DNA of 64,000 bases from Saururus chinensis (GCA_035235625.1 CP141141.1:40075719-40139718); one strand, 5' to 3'; counted from the stretch's first letter, positions 1 to 11,633 are shown. Numbers and translations: made by a program. Notes: generated by a model from the sequence alone, not told the origin.

Positions 1-9
1 AAAAAAAGG

Positions 10-126
10 GAGTGGGCTGAGTTTCTCATGCTCCTTGCTGACAATAAGCCTATCTTAAGCTGCATATAAGAGCCTTTGATATTTAAGATCAATGATGCAT
101 GTGTTAGCTCATGTTAGCATTAACAT
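10..126. repeat. MITE family A, copy 1, left half
   Basis: Left half of a short inverted-repeat element. Its outer end reads like the reverse complement of the segment near 11690-11733: both carry a 'catgctcc...gacaatgagcc'-type terminus. The two halves are parted by the copia element at 127-11633. Near-identical interiors occur at about 6364-6580, 12835-12960, 13450-13668, 26858-27054 and 53525-53690. Confidence 0.6.
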
Positions 127-342
127 TGTTAAGTTTGTCACTTAATATCAACACCATACAAAGCTTGCAATTGGTTATAGTTTGTTGTACCTTTATTAGA
201 AAATATTTGCTCAAAATATATGTCGTTTGTTTGTATTTTCTCTTTAGAAATTCTCTATAGATATATCTCTATACAACTTATAAAGGCAAGCTTTGTAACA
301 ATTATTTTTCTATTGAATGAATATCAATTTTATATTTATTCA
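127..342 (+). repeat. Copia 5' LTR (216 bp)
   Basis: Starts TGTTAAGTTTG, ends TTTATTCA, and is clearly alike along its length to 11416-11633. Just inside it the sequence tggtagctgagg matches a plant initiator-tRNA primer site (TGGTATCAGAGC) at 9 of 12 bases. This could be a decayed primer site or the end of the inverted gag-protease block. Confidence 0.88.
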
Positions 343-3300
343 TGGTAGCTGAGGATAAGAGAATGTAAAAATAGTGGTACTACCAGTGTTGGTGACAGGG
401 AGTTGTTGTTCATTCCCCACAGTAACATTCAGATGACCTGAATATGGTTGGTTGATGGTCATGGAAGAAAGTTCAAAGGTGATATAGTCTAATGCCCTTT
501 AGTCTACATACCAGTTTGAATTAGCTGGAGTAGAGGGTGAAGCAAGAAGTGTTGTATTAGTATTGCTGCTGCTGGTGGATTTGTATGATGGATCAAAGCA
601 GAAGTAGCAATCAAGAGCCTCATAGTTCATCCGTTAACATATCTGACAGCCTTGTGGAAAATATGGAGTGGAAGAAGATTGATTTGTTGATGAGCAATCA
701 CCACCGCGAGCTGAGCCACAGCCAAACCCACGAAAGAAACCTCGACCACCGCTTTCATGGCCTTTGAAAGGTTGCTGGAAGGAGGGATGACGAGATTTAG
801 AACCATTGTTGAAGGTGGTGGAGGAATTTCTATTATGAGAAGAAGAAAACATGGCAGTTGCGTTTACAACAGAAGGAGAGGGCAAAGATGAAGCTTCCTC
901 AATAGATAGGTTTGCTCTTCTGACAATAGAAGACTTCAAAGTTCATCAAGAATCATTGCTTCTGATCTAGCACAAATGGCAGCTTTGATGGGAGCATATG
1001 ATGATGGTAATCCTTGAAGGGTATGCAGTATAATGTCTTCATCATCCAGATGAGCAGAAATAGACGAAAGACGATTTGCTAGGTCCTTGATTTTGTCAAG
1101 GTAAATTAGCATGAAATCACTTCCAAGACATATCTGTTGAATTTGTAGCTTAAGTTGTTGAATATGAGACCTAAAGGCTGAAGCAAACCTCTTTTCTAGA
1201 GTAAGCTAGGTGGCTTGAGAGGTGGGAAGGGCCTAGGGGTGCTAACGAGTCAAGCCAACTCGTTGAGTAAGGGTGTCTCGACTCGACTCGAATATAAATC
1301 CACTCAAAGCGGCTCAGCTCGAACTCGAACATATTCAAGTCGAGGTTGAGCATACCTTGGCTCGACTCGATTTGACCCAAATAAAACTCAAACTCAGCTC
1401 GTAACTCGAATGAAATATAAATATATTTTATAATATACATAAATACATATTAATACTTATATGTACATATGCACAATTTGAAATTTAGTTGTATAATAGA
1501 AATTTAACCTAATAAAGTATATGCATATATAGTACAATTGGTAAAAAATGGGATATATTATAGTCTATACTACGTATTAAACTATATGTCAATTATCAAG
1601 CAAAAATGTATCGGCAATATGCTAAAAGTTATTTATTTATAAGATAAAGGCAAGTTATATTCATTTAAGATTAGTCAAAGAAGACAAGACTCAGTTTCTT
1701 GTTGCTAGTATAATATGATTTGCTTGATAATCATTATTCGAATACTGAGATGGAAACATACCCAAGACATCTAGCCACATATTGAGACCAACATTGATAG
1801 TAGTTATAACCCAAAAATAAAATCCCAAAGAAGGGACACCAATGATTATATAATTAGATGTTGTACATTTACACATACTCAATTAATAATAATATTTTAA
1901 TATCATATGTACTGGAGAGTTGGGAGCAATTAAAGCTGGAGTGGAGCCTAGTTTGAGGCTTTGAGCCAGTTTTCTATGAGTACAAATTAACTTTTATTTT
2001 TATCATTTTATATAATTTTAAAAAAATATTATGAGTCAAAATATATACTTGGTACATGTTAGATCACAAGAAGGGAATGCAAATATACAGCTCTCATGTT
2101 GCATTATTAAAAGCCACTACACTATCAAAATTATGTAACAATGATGCATATTACATGTGTGTATATGTTTTTTATGCATAATAAGGGGACTCGATTTAAA
2201 AGAAATATAGTGATAAAATTAATAAGCTCAATTTCATATGCTCATCACTCATCAGCATGCACCGAACATAATTGAATTTGTATAGCCCAAGTACTTTAGT
2301 TACCGTTCACGGCACATGTGAGTTGTTATAAATAGGATTTTAGCATAAAATAAATAAAATTATAAAGTATTATTTATTAACCGTTAACCCAAGCAGACAA
2401 ACACAATATTTAAACCTTCAACCAAATTCGTAACTCCCCGTCCTTGGACCAACCCAACTCCAGTGGGCGCTACTCCATGTTAGTTTATTTTATCCGTCGG
2501 ATTAAAGGATCTAATGGCTCCCATCAAACCTATAATCTCCCTCAAAACCTCTTTTTAGAAACCCTACCCCCATCCGGCTGCCACTCTTTGGCCCTTTGCT
2601 TCTCTGGCTATCCCTATCCGGCTGCCACTCTATGCTCTCTCCTCCTCCATCAAAGCTCCATAGGTAAGCCGAATCTGTCCCTTTTAGTATCTTTTCTGTT
2701 GTTATGCTCCACGCTGCGGGAAGCTTGTCCTTTTCGTTTCATGAATCTCTCCTGACATCTAGATATTGAAACTTTTACAAGGGAGGGACCACCAAGGGGA
2801 CAAGGGTTCAATAAACTACTATTGTTTTATTCTTTTCAGTTCTAAGTTTGACCAGCTCGGTTTTGCATAGAGTTTCTTTTGGAAAAGTTTTCACTTGGCT
2901 CACTATTGAATTGAACCCTTCACTAAATGATTTATTCTTTCTTTTTCCTTTTTTTTTTTTAATTCTCTGACATCTACTTCACTCCATCTCTTTGTTTTTT
3001 AACTCCCTACATAACCACATTTGTACATTTGTTGACTGATTTTTATCTACTTACTTACCAGAGGTGCATTCTTGAATTAAATAATAATGAATGTAATTTT
3101 TTTAATAAAAATGGGCTTTGAGGAGGGACCACCATTAGTCGATTACACAAATCTTTCTATATACCCTATTGTCTAGGTCACATTTTAACTATTGTAGTAA
3201 AGATCTAATAGTATTTTTTTTACCCATAAATTTCTCTGGATGTTTTCTTTATTCATACTTTAAAGGATCAATAGTTATGGTTCTAATTATAATTTTATTA

Positions 3301-3669
3301 TTTGCTTTTTATAGTGTCAAATGTTACTTTGATTTCTATTGTTTTGGTTTAATTATAAATTTGATAGTTGTGGTTCTAATTCTAATTGTTGCTTGCTTTA
3401 AATATTATCATCTTATATTTTGATTGATATTGTAGGAATTAACTATATTTTTCTTTGTTTATCCATTTGATGTGAGATTCTACTCATACTCTTATAGGAG
3501 GGAATTATTATGTTACTTTTGAAGCTATGTACATGATTTAGATGTTTTACTTCTATATTTTTAGTTGTTCTTTACTTATTTTTATTTATTTTTTAGTTGT
3601 TAAGTACTTGTTAAAATTGTTATTAACTTGTATTTTTCATTCTTTACAAGATGAGGTTTCTTTCAGTCA

Positions 3670-4012
3670 AATGGCTAGTTAGGGATCACAAGTTGTAATT
3701 CAAGGTGCTGGAGATGCTCTTGAAATCAATGAAGAGGCAAGAGTGGAACATAGGTATCAAGGTACTATAGAAGGTGAGTCTGAAACAGTGGAAGGATAAA
3801 ATGTAGATGCTCAAGGTGACAATGAGGGTTAAAGAAGGGGTGCTAAAAGATCCAAAACATGAAATGATTTCGTGCAAGTGAAGGTGAAGGGTGATGAGTT
3901 GGCTAATAAGTGCAATCATTGCAGAAAATGCTACAAGGCATCAAACTCACGTCTTACATCACAAATGATTAGGCATTTAAAAAAATGCCCAAGACTATCC
4001 AAGGCCAAAGGT
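3670..4012 (+). pseudogene. BED zinc finger, hAT transposase N-terminal exon remnant
   Basis: In one plus-strand frame this reads MAS, a stop, then an acidic stretch and DELANKCNHCRKCYKASNSR followed by MIRHLKKCPRLSKAKG. The C-x2-C and H-x4-C spacing is that of a BED zinc finger, the DNA-binding domain at the N-terminus of many plant hAT transposases. It ends at a plausible donor (aaag|gttagc). Three in-frame stops make it non-functional. Confidence 0.7.
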
Positions 4013-4355
4013 TAGCAAGAACTATCATTTGTAAACATAATTACTTGTTCTTCTGGTGAATAGCCAGCTCCTTGCAACCAGTCTTTTTAAGCATTAGTGA
4101 ATATGTTTTTCATGTTTTCCAGCTTTAAGACTCTTCTTTCTTTCAAGTGGAATTATACATTGGAATATATTGAGTGTTAAGCCAAAAATGGAATGTACTA
4201 TTTTAGCACATCAGTACTTATTTTGCATTTCCATGTTTCATTTTTGTCAAGTTGGTAGGTTCATTGGACATGGGTTTCAGAACAATTAAGATGGTATACT
4301 CACTAATTCTGTTTATAGATATTGATTCTGGAGCTAAGGCTTGATTTAAGATAAG

Positions 4356-4472
4356 ATGGATACAAGAAAGTCAGTGGAAGATCAATTCTCCAAATTACAT
4401 CCATGCTTTCCAGTTAACACCAGAATAGAAATTGTGGGTGCTAGCCCAAGTGGCTTGTCTGCTGCCTATGCA
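4356..4472 (+). pseudogene. Captured exon resembling a plant FAD-dependent amine-oxidase-type protein
   Basis: From the ATG at 4356 the frame reads MDTRKSVEDQFSKLHP, then [19 protein letters not shown]. The second part is a dinucleotide-binding (Rossmann) motif, [14 protein letters not shown], with one glycine changed to serine. The whole segment matches my memory of the first exon of plant NAD(P)/FAD amine-oxidase-like proteins. The similarity stops abruptly after the alanine and an unrelated fragment follows, so this is a captured piece. The family call is from memory. Confidence 0.55.
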
Positions 4473-4476
4473 GCTA

Positions 4477-4712
4477 AACATAGATGGGTCATCTGGTGGA
4501 TTACTTATGCTTGGAATAGTTGGTGCTTGCATACTTCTACCTTTGTTGGTAATGGTTCTATATCTTGCAAGGTCATCCAAATACGCTGGAAACTATGTTA
4601 TGCAATGCATCAAACGCTTTTAACATATTACTACTTTATGAAGCCTTCATGGGCACCAAGGTATGGATTTCTTGCTGCTTATGGTTTAATTTTATTTGTA
4701 TTGGTTGTATAG
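4477..4712 (+). pseudogene. Captured fragment resembling SEC63/ERdj2 translocon J-protein
   Basis: One frame reads [20 protein letters not shown], a membrane segment, then [15 protein letters not shown]. After a one-frame slip it reads [18 protein letters not shown]. This order matches the third-membrane-segment region of plant SEC63-like (ERdj2) proteins as I recall them. The match ends at caccaag|gtatgg (4660/4661), a good splice donor followed by intron-like DNA. That suggests the piece was taken from genomic DNA rather than cDNA. It has a frameshift and is not functional. Confidence 0.55.
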
Positions 4713-6115
4713 GGAACATTAAGCCAGTAAAAAGGGTTAAAATTAACAAGGCAATGTGGCATATCCGATATAATCTTTCCTTAAATACCGTATATAATTT
4801 GTGGATTATTTTGTGGCTAAGAAAACTTTGCCTCCAAGTGTTTGTGTATCTCATTTAATATCAATAGTAGTAGTCTTACAAATGTCAAATATTTGTGATT
4901 AACTCAATCTATGAGCAAGATTTGTTTATACAATGTTTATTTAAAAATTTGAATTTAAAATTAGGTTTATTTTTATATATTGATCGAGCTCAATTTGAGT
5001 TGGGCTTTCCGTTGTAATAGAATGAGTTCGAGCTCGAGCTCGTATTTTTGGTTTGAGTTGAGTTCGAACTAGTAAGCAAGCCTCGAGTCGAGTTTGAGTT
5101 GCATATTACAAAACTCGACTCGACCCGGCTCGTTAGCACCCCTACAAAGGCCTATGATAGTTGGAAGAACAAAGTGTGGCACTGTTGCCTAGAGACAGGT
5201 TGATATATCAAGATAGGTTAGAATCATTCTTTATATTTTTGATTAAGTAGAGGAGTTCCATCAATGCCAAGAAGAGACTCAAGTAGACATGAGTAAGAGC
5301 CATCATCATAGCCTTGAAACTGATGAGTAGTGAAAACAACAATCTCCTGTGACTGCCATAGTAGATAGTTGGATACATCAAGCTTCTCTGTAATCAAGGA
5401 GGGAAGCTTAGAAATGAGAAAATTCAAAGCAGGTTGTATAGATGTCATGGATCTTTATGAAGAAGAAATCAGAAGATTTGTAGTGGAGGTTACCGCTACC
5501 TTCAACTTGGCACTACTTATCTCTTCACATCTCATCATGCCATTTTTCATGAAAATATTTTCCCCTTTGCTTCCAGAGCCACTACTTCAACAGCTCTTTC
5601 TCCACAAACTCTTGGTCCAGCTCTCCCTGCTCCATCCCCCTTTGTCTCTATTTACTCTGTTACTTCCATCTCCCTCATCACTTGAGTCATCTTGAACTCA
5701 TACTCCTCTTAGCTCTTTCTCTCCCAATTCCTCACCATCATCATCTACACCAGCTTCACCTGCACCAACCTCTATTCCACCCCACCACTTAATGCTCAAA
5801 CGGTCTAAAACTGGAATTTCAAAGCCTCGCATTCTTTTCTCTCTCACAACTATTGTTAACAGCTCAACTGAACCCCTCACCTATGCCCAAGCTTGCAAAT
5901 ACTCTCAATGGATCACCGTTATGCATGATGAGTACTCTTTTCTCATCAATCAAGGCACTTGAAAATTGGTTCCTCCCTCATCCAATGCTAATATCATTGG
6001 TTGTAAGTGTCGAATCAAACGATATATTGATGGTACAATCTCTCGCTATAAAACAAGACCTATTGCTAAGGGCTTTCATTAACAAGAGAGATTCAATTAT
6101 TAGGGGTTGTTTCTC

Positions 6116-6717
6116 CTTTTGCATGGAAGGCGAGGATATGCTAGGCCTGCATAAGCCCAAGCCTCGTTGGAAGCCAACTTGTTTGGCATGAGTTAGTTCC
6201 GAGTCCAACACCAACACCCTCGGTTCCTTGGGATCTGGGATAGTGGTTGGAGGCCTTGGCATAACTTGATGACATCAACATAGCCATGAAAGAAAAAGAG
6301 ATACTTCAATAAAAAAAAGAAAGAGAGGCAAGAAAGACATAAAGAAGCCAATATATGTTCAATCTAGCATAAAGGGAATCGTTTTTATGTTCCCTAAAGA
6401 GAGTAGTTCATCCACGAGATTAACCGTACACTTAGGGACCATTCATCCATGAGATTGATGATGCATACACTAATATGTGAGTTAGCATATACACCATCGA
6501 TCTAAAATATTAACTGCTTCTATGCATCCATTAGGTTGGACTCATTATAAAGTTATAAAGATGAGCATGAAAAACTATGAATTACATTAAAATTTAATTA
6601 GTGCCAAAGTGTCTAAGTTTGATTAGGATTAGAATGCTAATAAGGACAGGTGGGTTTTGTTTTATTCAAAAGAATCAAAACCAAGATTGCTTCCATCTGG
6701 ACTATTTTATCTTTTTT
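6116..6717. other. Insert inside copia reverse transcriptase, with a MITE family A copy
   Basis: Copia coding similarity stops at about 6115 and resumes at about 6718. Within the gap, 6364-6580 is a family A MITE: it has a gtttttatg-type left end, agcatgaaaaac at the right, and the shared interior atgagattgatgatgcat and gagttagcata. 6130-6290 is GC-richer with a short open frame beginning MEGEDMLGLHKPKPRW that I do not recognise. 6290-6350 is purine-rich. Confidence 0.55.
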
Positions 6718-7485
6718 TCTTTAGCAAAAGTGTCCACCCTATCAATTAGATGTCTCCAATGCATTCCTCTATGGCTTCCTTTCTGAAGACATCTATATGA
6801 TGTAACCACCCAAGTTAGTTCATTCTCAGCATCCTCATCACGTATGCAAATTGTTCAAAGCTATATGGTTTGAAGCAGGCTCCCCGTGTCTGGTATGCTT
6901 AACTCTCCACATTTCTCTATCATAACAACTTCATTATGAGCATCGCCAACAACTCTATTTTCATTCAAAAATATTCTCTTTGCACAATTATTATCCTAGT
7001 GTACATTGATGATATTTTGGTTATTGGGAATGATACTCAATACATCAACCACCTTATCTCCTCCATGGCAAGTCATTCACTCTCAAGAATCCTGGCTCTT
7101 TGAGTTACTTCCTTGGAATTGAAATTCAAGGCCGACCAAAAAGCATCATCATTCATCAGCAAAAATATGCAAAAGATCTCCCCCATCATGTTGGGATGTT
7201 TAATTACAAACCATGCCTAATGTCATGTCAGTCAAAGCCTCACAAGCCAATACCAACTGATCCTTCATTCTCAGATATTACCCTATACAAAAGTTAGGGG
7301 GAGTTCTCCAATACCTTACCATCACTTGCCCATATATTAGCTTTGTTGTTAATGTATGCATTCACCACAACAAACATATTTTATCATAGTCAAGAGAATC
7401 CTATGCTATTTAAAGGGCACAAATAACTTTGAACTCCATTTTCCCCAGGCTCCTTTTTTCTCATTGCATATTCGGATGTAGAATG

Positions 7486-10400
7486 TGTCACGCCCCGGCG
7501 ATGCCCGACCTGAGCCGAACCCGGTCCAAGGGCCGGTCAAGCGCGCGGGGGTGACGAAGTGAAGATTGAGAAACGATTCTAGTGGAAGACTTAACCCTAA
7601 CCACAGGCGATTAACAAAAACACGGAGTACGCACAATCCTTTGAGCAAGAGTAAATAAAAGGGAAGGAAAAAGTGTTGCTTATCACAAAGTAAACAACAA
7701 TCTCAAACCCACAAGCTTAGTTAAGTAAAGCCCACACGGCTCAAAATAAGTCATAAGCATCACAACTGTAAAATATGACATAAATCCAAAACAAGAACCC
7801 TACACAAAGGTTCTAACATAAAGCATGAAACAAAAGAAAGTAAGTCACACAACGATCTCCATGATCATATCCAAGCCACCTCTGACCTTTCCTCGAAGAG
7901 GAGATCTGCGTGTCGCACCACGCAGCCCCAAATCAAAACACACAAAGAGGGGTGAGTTTAACAAACCCAGCAATGGTTTTAATATCACTAACAACATCGA
8001 AAATACGATAGCATAGCGATATAATCTTTAAAATCAATGATTTACAAGGTGCATCATTTTCTGATCATATATTCACATTACTTAAGACTGCATCACAGTG
8101 CATAATCAACCTGCATGAATGTATCTCTAACATATATATTCCCACATGCATAATATCATCACAATCTGCATGGATGTATCTCTAACATACATATTCCCAC
8201 ATGCATTCACATCATAACCAATCTCGCATGGATGTATCTCTAACATACATATTCCCACATGCATAATATCATCACAATCAACCTGCATGGATGTATCTCT
8301 AACATACATACTCCACCATGCATAACATCAACATCAACCTGCATGGATGCATCTCTAACATACATATTCCCACATGCATTATATCATCACAATCAACCTG
8401 CATGGATGTATTTCTAACATACATATTCCACATGCATAACATCAAAATCAACCTCCATCAAGGAGTAATCACACATTAATGTCACACAGACGGGAGCATG
8501 GACAAGGCCATGAAGGCGTGTCATGATCCAAAATTTTACACAAGAATTTAAAGAAAGATCGGGGTTGTCAATCCCTAATACTGCTTGCCCTGGACGATCC
8601 TGGCCAAGGATGTCGATGTCCCATTCTCACACAGAGAATCTAGAGCAGGGGTGTTCGCCCAGGGACATCTCTTGCGGAGAGAAGAGCCCGAGTTCTCACA
8701 TAGAGAACCCTAGAACACGTGGTAGCGGGGTGCACACGGCATACCACACTGGATTCTCAGGGTCCAGATGACACTCGTAACAACATTCTCACAATCTGCA
8801 AGACAAGTACACAACTTGTCCCCACATCATTCCATTTCACAAGACTCAACCTGGGGAGTGCACTCGTTCCACACAGGAACTCAAATCAAAATATGTCCTT
8901 TCGGACCAATCAACTTGCGATTAATCCACGACCGATTAATCCGGCACACAATTCCATCACATTGCATCCAATCAGTCAAATTCGATTAATCACGATGAAG
9001 CCTCGATTGGAAATTCATTTTCATGATGCATGCAGCATGGTACATATGTGGGCAAAGCATACATGAATCCTAATCCATGATAAGTGCTCTCATCAGCCCC
9101 TAATGCATAATTCATAATCACAAAATCAAGCTTCAACATCATCATTTAACCCCACATGTGTGTGTATCTAGTAGAAGCATTTCACATAATGCATGCCAAT
9201 ATGCTTGAAATTAAACTCACTACCACACTACACATGTAAATTTCCATCTAAACATGAATCCCAGCAGAAATCATAGGAGAAGAATCGTTGAAATCATATC
9301 TCAATTCAAAACTCAACCACAAAGGCTAAACACATATAACATCACCCATTTCATCATTGAGTCATGGCATTCACCAACATTCACGCACCAACTAACCACG
9401 TTCTATCATGACAAATCAGTCCAATAATAGATTATAGTTCTACTGAAAATATGCTTAACAATGAGAAACCAACCATTCATAATTTCAAAATGACGATTCC
9501 AACATCATGCCACAAAACATAAGTCATTCCACCATCTCTAAGCATATATCTCAACTCCATAAACTTAATAGCATGCATTTTCAGTAGCCTAACATAGTTT
9601 AAAACACTCCACATTCATATAAAATTAGCAAGCTAAAGTGGAATCATCAAAATAGACCTCATGTGCACAACATACAATTTACTGTGTAGCCGATCGATTG
9701 CCCTTCAGGCTGTTCGATCGGTTAAATGTGAAAATTTAAAATTTACAGTTCGGCCGTTCGATCGCCTAGCAGGCCGTTCGATCAGCTGAACTGGAAAAGT
9801 GTCGTTCCGGCAGTGTTGCCGATCGAACGCCCTGCAGGGCCGATCAATCGCCAACATGGCAGAACAATCATCTTCTTCCTTTCGTAAATCCAAACCGAAA
9901 CACCATTGATAACACTTCAAATCCACATCTAACACCCTAATCATCATCAAAAGTCCTTCTTGACTTCCAGAACATCAAACCATACCATAATAATGCAAAA
10001 CCCTAAGAAATCGGGATTAAATAATTTTATTTTCTAATCTTACCATTAACACACTAAATCAAGCAAATCATTTCGAAATAAGCCAAAAATGAAGAGTTTT
10101 ACCATGGATAAATAGAGATTTTGAAGACTCATTACCTCAGCACTTGATTAAGCTCGGATTGAAGAGTCACCCTTCTTGAAATCCTTGAAAACACAATGAG
10201 TTTGAATTAAACTCTAGTAGAAATTGATTTACCCAAGAAATCCCTAATTAAATCTTAGATCTAGGGTTTGTTGGTAGTAAAAATCGAATTTTGAATATTA
10301 GGGTTTGTAGTAAAACACAAATCAGTAGCTATTGATGGTCAAAAACAAATTAAATCAAGGGGAAAATGGTAGATTTTAAAGAGATTAAAGAGAAAGTTAA

Positions 10401-10952
10401 GGATTAGTGCTTAATTAGAGTAAGCTTACCTTAATCGGCTTCTAATTCAGGCCTAAGTGGGGATTAGGTCAGCCCTCCTTCCTTAGCCTATTCCCAAAAT
10501 GGAAATGGCGCAGGTCTGCCCTTTCATAGTAAGGGTTGGGGTATGCATAGGTAAGTTTTGGGGTGTAAATATGAAAAGTAGGCTAAAAGTAGTTATTTTA
10601 CAAATTTAAGCACAAATTAAGCCTAATAAAATTCTAAAAATTTTTGTGCGACCTTAAGTATATGTCTAGGTTCATTTGACCCAAAAATAAAATTTTCAAC
10701 GGTGGGGCCCACAGGGGTCCCGCCAAAACCCTAATTTTTGGGAAAATATTAAAAATTCTAAAAAATCTCAAAAATTTACATTTGGTTTAAAATCACTCAA
10801 AACTACTAATATTGAAGTTATTTTTTGTTAAAACCATCACAAACACTATTTATTTTATGAAATCACCAAATAAGATCAGAAAACGTATTAATCTTACGCT
10901 AACCCATAATTAAAGAAAACTAAAAACCGGTTTAGAGATGAGGGTCCTTACA
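7486..10952. mobile_element. LTR-like element, probably a large solo LTR (3.47 kb)
   Basis: It starts TGTCACGCCCCGGCG and ends GGGTCCTTACA, that is TG...CA. It is bounded by a perfect 5-base duplication GAATG (7481-7485 and 10953-10957), the signature of LTR-retrotransposon integration. I see no gag or pol coding in it, no internal pair of LTRs and no primer site, so a solo LTR of a large gypsy-type element is the simplest reading. A non-autonomous element is the alternative. It contains a tandem array (8107-8455) and a cluster of CGATCG hairpins (9690-9860). It splits the copia RNase H. Confidence 0.75.
8107..8455. repeat. Tandem array, six units of about 57-58 bp
   Basis: Six consecutive units share the core ctgcatggatgtatctcta followed by acatacatattcccacatgc, beginning near 8108, 8166, 8223, 8281, 8338 and 8396. 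The array lies inside the LTR-like element 7486-10952. Confidence 0.85.
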
Positions 10953-11403
10953 GAATGGGCTAGAGATCTGGTTAATCAACGATCCATCAGTGGTTATTGT
11001 GGCTATTTGGGTGTAAATCGAGTTGTCTAGAGTGCAAAAAAATAAGACACAATTGCTCACAACTCCACTGAGGCAAAATATCGCTTCCTTACTCACATTG
11101 CCTTTGAGCTATTGCGGCTTCAAATGCTCCTTCATGATTTACAGGACCCAACTTTTGATCTGCCTCTCCTTTGGTGTGACAATTAATCTGCAAATGCACT
11201 TGCCTCCAATCCAATATCTCATGCTTGCACCAAAAATGTAAAAATAGACTACAACTTCATTCGGGAATAGGTTATTGCAAATCATCTTCAAGTTCAATAC
11301 ACCAAGCCAACAGATCAAATAACATACATCTTTACAAAATCATTGCCTATTGCTCGATTTGAAGAATTACAATCCAAGGTAATGGTTCTACCCCCACCAT
11401 CAT

Positions 11404-11415
11404 TTTGAAGGGGGA
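11404..11415 (+). other. Copia polypurine tract
   Basis: ttgaaggggga-type purine run directly before the 3' LTR, the usual plus-strand primer of copia elements. It fixes the orientation of the element. Confidence 0.8.
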
Positions 11416-11633
11416 TGTTAACCTTGTCACTTAATATAAACACCATATAAAGCTTGTAATTAGTTACAAAGTTTGTTATACCTTTGTCAGAAAATATTCG
11501 CTCAGAATATCTGTCATTTGTTTGTATCCTCTCTTTTGGAATTCTTTGTAGAAATATCTCTATACAGCTTATAAAGGCAAGCTATGTAACAGTCTTTTTT
11601 TTGTTGAATGAATATTAACTATGTATTTATTCA
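11416..11633 (+). repeat. Copia 3' LTR (218 bp)
   Basis: Direct copy of 127-342 with scattered substitutions; starts TGTTAACC and ends TTTATTCA. Next to it lies aatat (11634-11638), the partner of aacat at 122-126. Confidence 0.88.

Larger units (their letters stand above)
1234..5144 (+). mobile_element. hAT-type DNA transposon carrying host gene fragments
   Basis: The ends are inverted: TAGGGGTGCTAACGAG at 1234 and its near reverse complement ending at 5144. Flanking 8-mers gaagggcc and caaaggcc agree at 6 of 8 positions, as expected for an old hAT target duplication. Subterminal DNA is rich in repeated ctcgag/gagctcg motifs. Within lie a BED zinc-finger exon (3670-4012) and fragments resembling two unrelated host genes (4356-4660). 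There is no hAT catalytic domain, so it is non-autonomous. 2400-2760 looks like a leader region (aaaccct motif, possible donor at cataggtaag). 2760-3660 is AT-rich with nothing recognisable. Confidence 0.75.
343..5487 (-). pseudogene. Copia gag-protease half, inverted inside its own element
   Basis: Read on the minus strand from about 5487, this starts with a copia gag N-terminus (EKLDVSNYLLWQSQ, about 5390-5350). It is broken by the hAT element (5144-1234), then continues through a glycine/arginine-rich stretch (GGRGFFRGFGCG) and a zinc-knuckle start (CQIC, about 640). It ends in a protease-like region with NWYVD followed by a stop where DSGA is expected, then SSMTINQPYSGH and TVGNEQQLPVTNTGS. 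That is gag to protease in normal order, but opposite to the LTR orientation and to the pol segment that begins directly beside it. Several stops and frameshifts make it non-functional. Confidence 0.8.
5488..11403 (+). pseudogene. Copia pol remnant: integrase end, reverse transcriptase, RNase H
   Basis: About 5490-5570 encodes the integrase end (GYRYLQLGTTYLFTSHHAIF). About 5880-6115 encodes the start of the RVT_2 domain (LVPPSSNANIIGCK, ISRYKTRPIAKGFH). After an insert, 6718-7480 resumes with YQLDVSNAFLYGFLSEDIYM, the catalytic region VYIDDILVIGND (about 7001-7035), then SYFLGIEIQG and YLTITCPYISF. The LTR-like element at 7486-10952 splits RNase H, which continues at 10953 (DLVNQRSISGYCGYLG) through NSTEAKYRF and ends near 11400. 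Multiple frameshifts and stops are present, but the YIDD core survives. Confidence 0.85.
127..11633 (+). mobile_element. Ty1/copia LTR retrotransposon, rearranged and multiply interrupted
   Basis: Two direct LTRs (127-342 and 11416-11633) start TGTTAA and end TTCA. A polypurine tract (gaaggggga) sits just before the right LTR, so the element runs on the plus strand. Flanking 5-mers are aacat and aatat, a target duplication with one mismatch. Inside are gag-protease on the MINUS strand (about 5487 to 343), then integrase end, reverse transcriptase and RNase H on the plus strand. It is interrupted by a hAT element (1234-5144), an insert at about 6116-6717 and an LTR-like element (7486-10952). 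Many stops and frameshifts make it dead. The middle of the integrase is missing. Confidence 0.9.

Noticed and set aside
3169..3423. 84-codon hydrophobic open frame in the hAT element
   Set aside because: Very AT-rich low-complexity DNA with no recognisable motif; probably chance.
7406..7648. 80-codon minus-strand frame at the start of the LTR-like element
   Set aside because: It crosses the copia/LTR-like junction, so it is a chance frame.
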